A stretch of 6,320 bases of DNA from contig DHRN01000098.1 in assembly GCA_002411175.1 (NCBI GenBank), forward strand, positions 16,271-22,590. The letters run 5' to 3'. Every line of letters starts with the position of its first letter. Position 1 is the stretch's first letter. This document shows positions 1 to 4,448 of the stretch, piece by piece. The stretch comes from Anaerolineaceae bacterium UBA5311 (lineage in GTDB: Bacteria > Chloroflexota > Anaerolineae > Anaerolineales > Anaerolineaceae). Below the pieces are notes generated by a model that made no database searches, had not been told where the DNA came from, and was given only the letters and a program-made list of their open reading frames with translations. A program made the position numbers and the translations under genes.

Positions 1-21
1 ACAAGCAAAAAGATTAACTGT

Positions 22-97
22 GGATTGCCACGCCGTTTTGCCGAAGAGAATTAATTTCAATCATCAAAGCTTGCCGGTAAAACGACTCGCAATGACC
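22..97. repeat. Interrupted inverted repeat resembling the dispersed GTCATTGCGAG family
   Basis: The outer ends ATTGC (24-28) and GCAAT (89-93) are complementary. Inside them CGTTTTGCCG (34-43) pairs with CGGTAAAACG (75-84) over 10 positions with a single G-T wobble, leaving a loop of about 31 bases. Read on the minus strand the element begins GGTCATTGCGAG and ends GGCAATCC. This is the look of the short palindromic intergenic repeats (GTCATTGCGAGG...GAAGCAATC) common in Chloroflexota and several other phyla. The pairing is seen directly; membership of that family rests on remembered resemblance. It may be a miniature mobile element or a decayed copy. No coding potential is evident. Confidence 0.6.
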
Positions 98-106
98 ACC
101 CCGTTA

Positions 107-172
107 TTCTCTCACCCCCCTGCCCCCTTCTAAAGTGGGGGTAAAACAACGAAATTTAATAGGGTGAGAGAA
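107..172. repeat. Perfect 11-bp inverted repeat with nested G/C hairpin
   Basis: TTCTCTCACCC (107-117) and GGGTGAGAGAA (162-172) are perfect reverse complements. Between them lies a second stem, CCCCC (123-127) with GGGGG (137-141) around a 9-base loop, extendable by a G-T wobble and a T-A pair to 121-127/137-143. Neither strand has a T-run after the stem, so this does not look like an intrinsic terminator. The nested symmetry and the CCCCCTGCCCCC tract resemble short dispersed palindromes or MITE-like relics. It could also be an operator, but it lies about 120 bases upstream of the promoter-like site. Confidence 0.55.
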
Positions 173-286
173 AACCCGAATCATAAAAAACACCGTCAAT
201 GCCAGGCAGGTGGCAAGGGCGGCAGGAGCAAAGGCAAATAGCTGGTTATTAAGCAAATTTAAAATTAAGACCAAATCCATCCATTT

Positions 287-299
287 TTCAGTATAATAG
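287..299 (+). promoter_or_regulatory. Promoter -10 region of the first kinase gene
   Basis: The block TTCAGTATAATAG contains a perfect TATAAT (292-297). The identical 13 bases occur upstream of the second kinase (4364-4376), at nearly the same distance from the start codon: the box ends 70 bases before it here and 74 bases there. No good -35 hexamer stands 16-18 bases upstream (269-274 reads GACCAA), and there is no TGn extension. The promoter may be weak or need an activator. A start of transcription near 304 would leave a leader of roughly 60 nt. Conservation between the two copies is the main support. Confidence 0.5.
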
Positions 300-356
300 G
301 AGCAGGTGAGCGGTATTCATAAGAAAAATAATTAAAAGTCTCTTCGTGTGGGATAA

Positions 357-366
357 GGCAGGGAAT
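357..366 (+). promoter_or_regulatory. Translation start context of the first kinase (GGCAGGGAAT)
   Basis: GGCAGGGAAT ends one base before the GTG at 368. Exactly the same ten bases end one base before the ATG of the second kinase at 4449. The AGGG core is a modest Shine-Dalgarno match placed close to the start. Its conservation between the paralogues supports GTG 368 as the true start, together with the matching N-termini (MRLEQFE and MELGKFE). Confidence 0.5.
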
Positions 367-367
367 T

Positions 368-2419
368 GTGAGGCTTGAACAATTTGAGATGCTGGAAGAA
401 CTTGGTCGAGGCGGTTTCGGCGTTGTCTATAAGGCTCGCGAAAAAGCTTCTGACAAAATTATGGCAGTTAAGGTTCTGCATCCAACCCTGGTTAACGACC
501 CCGCCTTCATCTCCCGCTTTCGTCGTGAAGCTGAGGTAGCCGGGAAGCTTGAACACTCGAACATGGTTCCGGTTTACGGATATGGCGCCAGCAAGGGACG
601 CTATTATATTTTGATGGCATATATGCCCGGCGGATCTCTGAAGGATATGCTGAAAGCGAAGGGCGCGTTTTCCAGCGACAAAGCGCTGACTGTCTTTGAA
701 CAGATAGCTGTCGGCTTGGCGTTCGCACACGGAAAAAATGTTGTTCACAGGGATCTAAAACCAGGGAACATTTTGTTTGACGATGACGGCAAGGCGCGCA
801 TCAGTGATTTGGGCTTTGCCAAGCTGCTGCGCAGTGACATGGGCACGTCAATCACCATGTCCGGCGGGTTGATCGGCACCCCAGCTTACATGGCGCCTGA
901 AATATGGAAAGGGGAGCCCGCCTCACCGGCATCGGATGTTTATAGCTGCGCCTGTATATTGGTTGAGATGCTCTCTGGTGAACGTTTATTCGAGGGTGAG
1001 ATAACACCAGAGGTGATGTATAAGCACTTTCAACCGCTGCAATTGCCAGACAATCTCCCACCAGGCTGGAGACCGATCATAACGAGGGGGCTTGCTGCAG
1101 ATCCGGCAGACAGACCGGCTATTGACTTGTTTGCAAGCGAACTGGCTCAACCTGCAAAAGCGATTCCGGATCCGCCGACGAATCGCGTGGAACCTTTTTT
1201 ACCGACAACGGGTAAGTTCATCCCACTGGGTGGGGAAGCGCATCACGAAATAGCGCACAAAGAGGATTATGCCGCGCCAAATTCGGACACAGATGTTCCC
1301 CAGGTTTATCCCCTATTGCCAGTGACGGGAAGATACTTCCCGCTGGATGGGAAAGAGTTCTCCAAAACCGATCCGGGCGGATGGCATGCAGATTCGGAAA
1401 CTGACTTACACCAACCGGAACCCGGATTGCCAGTTACCGGCAGGTTTTTCCCTCTTACCGGTGAAAACCGCCAACAATCCCCTCCGACAGGGCAAACCGC
1501 CAAACCGATCATTCTCGGTTTACCTCCGTGGATTGGGGTATTCAACCAATCGACAATTAACGAACCGTCGGGACAACCTTTTTCGAAGAATGCCGCTGCT
1601 GATCTGCCACCCTGGGTGCAGCCGCGCCAGCCGGACAAGGGATGGTTTACCCCTGCCGGAGACGAGCACGTTCAAGCTTCTGAACCAGGGAGACCGGCAG
1701 AGCCCTTGCTGGAAGAGTTGCCTCCCTGGCTAAAACCTGCGGAACCAAGCACAGACTGGTTTACCCCGCGGGCGCCCATGGAAGAACCGTTTCAGACTGC
1801 CAACGACACAAATTCTGTGCCAATCTACCTCAAGGTTTTAGTTGGCGTTGCCGCCATTATAGCAGTGTTGCTTTCCATCCAGGCGATCACAAAGTGGTGG
1901 GCAACCCAGGTATATTATGCAGAGCGGACAGCAAGCGCCCTGGTACCGGAGAGAAACCCAACAGCCACGGTCCAGGCGGTGGCGGCTAATCCGCAGTCCA
2001 CATCCACCAGAAAAGCCCCCTCAATACCTGAACCCCAAGCGACCAATAAGCCGACCTCCGCACCAACAAGTACGAAGGCAGCTACACAGACGCCCACAGC
2101 GCCAACCGCAAAAATAACCCTTGTCAACTGTGGTAGGAATACAGATGATAATTGTGTTTCTCAATCCTGGCCTGGCGTAACCTTTAACTTTAAGTCAACC
2201 ACCTTACAGGTTGGCAAGTTCACTATGCAAATCGGTTCACGCTCGGTCAGCTGCAATACACACACATGGCTTGCCAATATGTTCACCTGTACCGCAACTG
2301 GTCTGCAGCTCAATACAACCTACAATATGACAATAACCGATAAAGATACAGGGCGAGAAATTGCTTCAGGGAATGTCTCGTTTCAATATTCGTTTCCCAC
2401 GTCCAGATATGATGATTAG
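368..2419 (+). CDS. Transmembrane Hanks-type serine/threonine protein kinase with repeat linker and Cys-containing outer domain
   Basis: The protein has 683 residues from a GTG start. Residues 6-261 form a eukaryotic-like protein kinase domain that phosphorylates Ser/Thr. Visible motifs are the glycine loop GRGGFG (13-18), the ATP lysine K35 in AVKVL, the alpha-C glutamate E54, the catalytic loop HRDLKPGN (127-134, with D129 and N134), DLG instead of DFG (147-149), GTPAYMAPE (170-178), D190 and R249. It is an HRD-type kinase and looks catalytically intact. Residues 262-485 are a Pro-rich cytoplasmic linker with a six-unit degenerate repeat. One membrane segment lies at about 486-508, followed by a Thr/Pro-rich stalk (about 520-580). 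The last 100 residues form an outer beta-rich domain, perhaps Ig- or Fn3-like, with C588, C596, C629 and C641. No PASTA repeats are present. The next gene begins nine bases after the stop, which suggests one transcript. The first 250 residues are about 64% identical to the kinase at 4449. The ligand and substrates cannot be read from the sequence. Confidence 0.93.
   Translation: MRLEQFEMLEELGRGGFGVVYKAREKASDKIMAVKVLHPTLVNDPAFISRFRREAEVAGKLEHSNMVPVYGYGASKGRYYILMAYMPGGSLKDMLKAKGAFSSDKALTVFEQIAVGLAFAHGKNVVHRDLKPGNILFDDDGKARISDLGFAKLLRSDMGTSITMSGGLIGTPAYMAPEIWKGEPASPASDVYSCACILVEMLSGERLFEGEITPEVMYKHFQPLQLPDNLPPGWRPIITRGLAADPADRPAIDLFASELAQPAKAIPDPPTNRVEPFLPTTGKFIPLGGEAHHEIAHKEDYAAPNSDTDVPQVYPLLPVTGRYFPLDGKEFSKTDPGGWHADSETDLHQPEPGLPVTGRFFPLTGENRQQSPPTGQTAKPIILGLPPWIGVFNQSTINEPSGQPFSKNAAADLPPWVQPRQPDKGWFTPAGDEHVQASEPGRPAEPLLEELPPWLKPAEPSTDWFTPRAPMEEPFQTANDTNSVPIYLKVLVGVAAIIAVLLSIQAITKWWATQVYYAERTASALVPERNPTATVQAVAANPQSTSTRKAPSIPEPQATNKPTSAPTSTKAATQTPTAPTAKITLVNCGRNTDDNCVSQSWPGVTFNFKSTTLQVGKFTMQIGSRSVSCNTHTWLANMFTCTATGLQLNTTYNMTITDKDTGREIASGNVSFQYSFPTSRYDD
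1199..1768 (+). repeat. Degenerate six-unit protein repeat in the kinase linker (LPxTG and LPPW units)
   Basis: Within the first kinase, residues 278-467 contain six recurrences of an LP-centred motif. Three are LPTTGKFIPLGGE (278), LPVTGRYFPLDGK (317) and LPVTGRFFPLTGE (354). Three are LPPW at 385, 413 and 451, of which the last two are followed ten residues after the W by WFTP. The spacings are 39, 37, 31, 28 and 38 residues. The tails FPLTGE, FPLDGK and FTPAGDE look like versions of one another, so the two motif classes may be diverged forms of one unit. The segments between are polar and Pro-rich, suggesting a disordered linker with short binding motifs. The second kinase lacks this repeat. 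Confidence 0.7.
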
Positions 2420-2428
2420 ACTACAGAG

Positions 2429-4108
2429 ATGATCCCCGGCAGGTTTTATGCAATCTTCGTGATGTTCGCGATGTGTCTGCCAGGATACCTGCTCAGTGTG
2501 GTTGTGCTTTCAAAAGTGTCGTTCATTGCCAAAGAAGAACTTCCGTACTATTCACTGCTTTTGTCACCAATTTTGGTATCGTTGTTTAGCACACCGATCC
2601 TTTTTCTGGGGATTCGCGCAGCGGTCCCGGGGATGGCGGTTCAGATAACAGGTGGAATTGCCATTATTAGCAACCGTAACTATCGTGAGGTTATCAAAAA
2701 GTCATTCAAGTTTGATTATCGCCTGGTTATTGTTACCATTATGGTTGGCTTGGGGGCTGCGCTGTTTATCAGCAACCTTGAGCTGCCGTTATATACCGAC
2801 AGCGCTCACCATTACGCTGATATTGCGGCTTTCAGCCGGATTACACCCCTGTCATGGTCTCTGCCGGCTCGTTTTTATCACTTTGGCTATCACCTTTTCC
2901 TCGCCCAGGCTCATCACCTTTCGGGGATAAATATCGCTGAGCTGATGCTGGCTTCGGGTGTAAACATGTTGATTTTTTGCGTGGTCGGCGTGTTTGCCCT
3001 TGGGCTGGTGTTAACGAAGGACCAATCAATCGCAGTGATCAGCGCTTGTGTTGTGTGTTTGACCGGAGTATTCCCCTCATTTGCGCAAAATTGGGGCAAG
3101 TATCCAGCCATGTTCAGCCTGGCATTGATGCCGTTTGTTCAGATGGTGATGGTCAACTTTTTCCAAAACCGATGGAACGGGAATTATCTGGCAGGTTTCT
3201 GTATTCTTGCTGGGTCGACTTTGGTGGTTGGTTTGGGTCATTGGCGATCGATATTCTTCCTTGTGGCGGCTGCTCTGGCTGCTTTTATTGTTTGTCTGCT
3301 CAGGAAAAACGAAAAAATGACGATCGTCAGGGTGGGTTTGGCGATTGCCCTTGCTGGGTTGGCTGTGTTTGAGGTGATCAACCTGAATATCTCCATCGCA
3401 AACAAACTGCTATGGATCCTGGTATTGTTGAGCGTGATTTTCATCAGCTTAATTTTCGCGAAAACGAGATCCGGCAGCCAGGTTTTGTTTCCGCTGCTGC
3501 TTTTCGCGTTTATTCTGCTGGCAACGAAGATGCCCCTTCCAGAGCGATGGATGCATTACAGCAGCCCGATCGATTTGCCTTATTACCGCATCGCGCTGTT
3601 CATCCCCGCGGGGATGCTGCTGGCTGCGGCGCTTTCGGAGATTAGTGCAGGCTTTGAAATTTCGCTGGATAGGCAAGAGGTATTTTGGCTTGTCCTGCTG
3701 GGTTCCCTGGTGTTGGCTCCGATGGAGAAGAAGCTCACAGCAGATGAGCGCTATGTAATTGTCGAACTCGAGCAAATGGAAGCACTGAATTGGATTGATG
3801 AGCATTATGCGGAGAGCGAAGTGACCTTTCTGGTTGCCGGGCAGGCATTGCCGGATGTGATGGAGGTTTCAGACTCTGGAGCATGGATTGGACCGCTGAC
3901 CGGGCTGGAAGTCGTGGTTTTGCCGGCAATGATCGACTTTTCCCTGGAGGAACAACGCGATTTGTTGTGTGAGGCTAAGTTGTTGGTTTATATTGATCAT
4001 ACAAACCATATACATGGTTTCGATGATACTAACCTTGATGAAAACCTGTACCAATCGGTCTTTTATGTTGAGCCGGTCAGAATCGTGAAACCGATCTGCG
4101 GGGATTAA
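2429..4108 (+). CDS. Polytopic membrane protein, putative GT-C-type glycosyltransferase
   Basis: The protein has 559 residues from ATG and is strongly hydrophobic up to about residue 430. It has roughly 11-13 membrane segments, for example near 5-30, 41-62, 97-116, 171-195, 227-245, 253-269, 273-291, 298-317, 326-343, 351-366, 387-403 and 417-430. After the segment at 97-116 comes a loop with an acidic/histidine cluster, YTDSAHHYADIAAF (D124, H127, H128, D131). This resembles the first outer loop of GT-C enzymes, where an Asp is catalytic. NWGKYP (221-226) and a polar C-terminal domain (431-559) containing ALNWIDEHY and SDSGAWIGPLTG also recall large bacterial GT-C or DUF6541-like membrane proteins. 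Such enzymes move sugars from lipid-linked donors on the outer membrane face. The family assignment is inference from remembered patterns; donor and acceptor are unknown. The start lies nine bases after the kinase stop with only a weak AGAG-like ribosome site, so translation may be coupled. No terminator follows. Confidence 0.75.
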   Translation: MIPGRFYAIFVMFAMCLPGYLLSVVVLSKVSFIAKEELPYYSLLLSPILVSLFSTPILFLGIRAAVPGMAVQITGGIAIISNRNYREVIKKSFKFDYRLVIVTIMVGLGAALFISNLELPLYTDSAHHYADIAAFSRITPLSWSLPARFYHFGYHLFLAQAHHLSGINIAELMLASGVNMLIFCVVGVFALGLVLTKDQSIAVISACVVCLTGVFPSFAQNWGKYPAMFSLALMPFVQMVMVNFFQNRWNGNYLAGFCILAGSTLVVGLGHWRSIFFLVAAALAAFIVCLLRKNEKMTIVRVGLAIALAGLAVFEVINLNISIANKLLWILVLLSVIFISLIFAKTRSGSQVLFPLLLFAFILLATKMPLPERWMHYSSPIDLPYYRIALFIPAGMLLAAALSEISAGFEISLDRQEVFWLVLLGSLVLAPMEKKLTADERYVIVELEQMEALNWIDEHYAESEVTFLVAGQALPDVMEVSDSGAWIGPLTGLEVVVLPAMIDFSLEEQRDLLCEAKLLVYIDHTNHIHGFDDTNLDENLYQSVFYVEPVRIVKPICGD

Positions 4109-4124
4109 CTGGCAGGCAACAGGC

Positions 4125-4143
4125 AGCGGGGAGCGGGGAGCGG
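4125..4143. repeat. Heptanucleotide tandem repeat (AGCGGGG)
   Basis: AGCGGGG AGCGGGG AGCGG gives 2.7 exact copies of a 7-base unit, starting 16 bases after the stop codon of the membrane protein gene. It is short but exact. The 7-base period is shared with the different heptamer array starting at 4180. Confidence 0.7.
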
Positions 4144-4145
4144 TT

Positions 4146-4173
4146 GAGATTGCGTCAAGCCTCGAAATGACAG
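4146..4173. repeat. Short relic of a GAGATTGC...CTCGCAATGAC-type dispersed repeat
   Basis: GAGATTGC (4146-4153) is followed eight bases later by CTCGAAATGACAG (4161-4173). This matches, with one change (CTCGAAATGAC for CTCGCAATGAC), the two ends of the repeat family suggested for 22-97, here in a nearly collapsed form. Base 22-97 contains the same right end as CTCGCAATGACC (86-97). The likeness is seen within the window; the family identity is from memory. Confidence 0.45.
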
Positions 4174-4179
4174 AGTTTG

Positions 4180-4244
4180 TGGCTGATGGCTTATGGCTAA
4201 TAGCTGATTGGAAAAGACACAAAAAAATTATGGGTGATGGCTCA
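4180..4244. repeat. Degenerate heptanucleotide tandem repeat (TGGCTGA) in two blocks
   Basis: Bases 4180-4207 parse into four consecutive 7-mers: TGGCTGA, TGGCTTA, TGGCTAA and TAGCTGA. After 23 unrelated bases, two more units, TGGGTGA and TGGCTCA, fill 4231-4244. The arrays resemble the short tandemly repeated heptamers known from intergenic regions of some cyanobacteria and other large-genome bacteria. They lie in non-coding DNA, so a change in copy number would alter spacing only, not a reading frame. Confidence 0.7.
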
Positions 4245-4267
4245 GGATAAAGTCGTTTGATGCAGGT

Positions 4268-4284
4268 TGTCATTCCGACAGGAG
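4268..4284. repeat. Relic of a GTCATTCCGAC-type dispersed repeat end
   Basis: TGTCATTCCGACAGGAG resembles one end of the intergenic repeat usually seen as GTCATTCCGAC...GGAGGAATC. The opposite end is not found downstream, so only one end remains, or the match is chance. TGTC (4268-4271) and GACA (4277-4280) form a tiny inverted repeat. Confidence 0.35.
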
Positions 4285-4308
4285 AACACAGAGAGGGGGA
4301 ACGGGGTA

Positions 4309-4328
4309 AGGAAATTGAGGGATTTCCT
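4309..4328. repeat. 7-bp perfect hairpin upstream of the second kinase promoter
   Basis: AGGAAAT (4309-4315) and ATTTCCT (4322-4328) are perfect reverse complements around a 6-base loop. The arms end 40 bases before the TATAAT at 4369. There is no U-tract after the stem, so it is a poor terminator. It could be a binding site for a regulator or a chance palindrome. No equivalent is found upstream of the first kinase. Confidence 0.35.
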
Positions 4329-4363
4329 GTAATTTGAAAATTAATACAAATTTAGCATAATTC

Positions 4364-4376
4364 TTCAGTATAATAG
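4364..4376 (+). promoter_or_regulatory. Promoter -10 region of the second kinase gene
   Basis: TTCAGTATAATAG is identical to 287-299 and contains TATAAT (4369-4374). A/T-rich DNA precedes it (CAAATTTA at 4347 is also found upstream of the first copy at 254, but at a different spacing). No recognisable -35 box lies at 16-18 bases. Transcription would begin near 4381, giving a leader of about 67 nt. This indicates that the second kinase has its own promoter rather than depending only on the upstream operon. Confidence 0.5.
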
Positions 4377-4437
4377 ATGGCAGAAAATATTATTGATCAT
4401 AAAAGTCACCCATCTATTGCTTCAAAGGGTTGAAGAG

Positions 4438-4447
4438 GGCAGGGAAT
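4438..4447 (+). promoter_or_regulatory. Translation start context of the second kinase (GGCAGGGAAT)
   Basis: These ten bases are identical to 357-366 and sit at the same distance from the start codon, one base before ATG 4449. The AGGG core is the likely ribosome-binding element, with AGAGGG just upstream (4434-4439) as a further candidate. Confidence 0.5.
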
Positions 4448-4448
4448 C

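Larger units (their letters stand above)
1..367. other. Intergenic region upstream of the first kinase
   Basis: No convincing gene is seen here on either strand. The region holds two inverted-repeat structures (22-97 and 107-172), a featureless stretch (173-286) that is rich in GGCA-type words around 200-235, a -10-like box, and the leader of the first kinase gene. One + frame is open from base 2 to a stop near 131-133, but it runs straight through the repeat at 22-97 and has no start context. Whatever gene lies to the left has ended before the window. Confidence 0.7.
4109..4448. other. Intergenic region between the membrane protein and the second kinase
   Basis: No gene is supported in these 340 bases. 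Minus-strand reading frames here have no ribosome site and run over tandem repeats and repeat relics. From left to right the region holds a heptamer tandem repeat (4125-4143), a short relic (4146-4173), TGGCTGA-type heptamers (4180-4207 and 4231-4244), a second relic (4268-4284), a 7-bp hairpin (4309-4328), an A/T-rich stretch, a TATAAT box (4369-4374), and a leader of about 67 nt. No clear intrinsic terminator is seen for the upstream operon. Confidence 0.75.

Noticed and set aside
2..133. Open + frame from the window edge that could be the tail of an upstream gene
   Set aside because: It covers the whole 22-97 repeat and most of the G/C hairpin, and its composition does not look like protein. 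Most likely non-coding.
121..143. G/C-rich hairpin as an intrinsic terminator for an upstream gene
   Set aside because: No T-run follows the stem on either strand; on the + strand it is followed by AAAACAAC.
104..280. Minus-strand frame of 58 codons from ATG at 280 to a TAA at 104, with a hydrophobic first half
   Set aside because: It has no ribosome-binding site, its second half runs through the inverted repeat at 107-172, and its start lies within bases of the kinase promoter box. A small membrane peptide is possible but not supported.
1199..1441. LPxTG motifs as sortase cell-wall sorting signals
   Set aside because: They are internal, lie before the single membrane segment on the kinase side, and are not followed by a hydrophobic segment and basic tail.
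1915..2127. Minus-strand frame of 70 codons rich in Ala, Val and Gly
   Set aside because: It is the complement of the Thr/Pro-rich stalk of the first kinase, where biased codons create a hydrophobic antisense frame.
3869..4273. Minus-strand frame of 134 codons overlapping the end of the membrane protein gene
   Set aside because: It is antisense to a well-supported gene over more than half its length, the remainder translates heptamer repeats and relics, and no ribosome site is seen.
4268..4448. Riboswitch or structured RNA leader before the second kinase
   Set aside because: Only a 7-bp hairpin is seen, and it lies upstream of the predicted transcription start. The leader shows no recognisable aptamer motifs.
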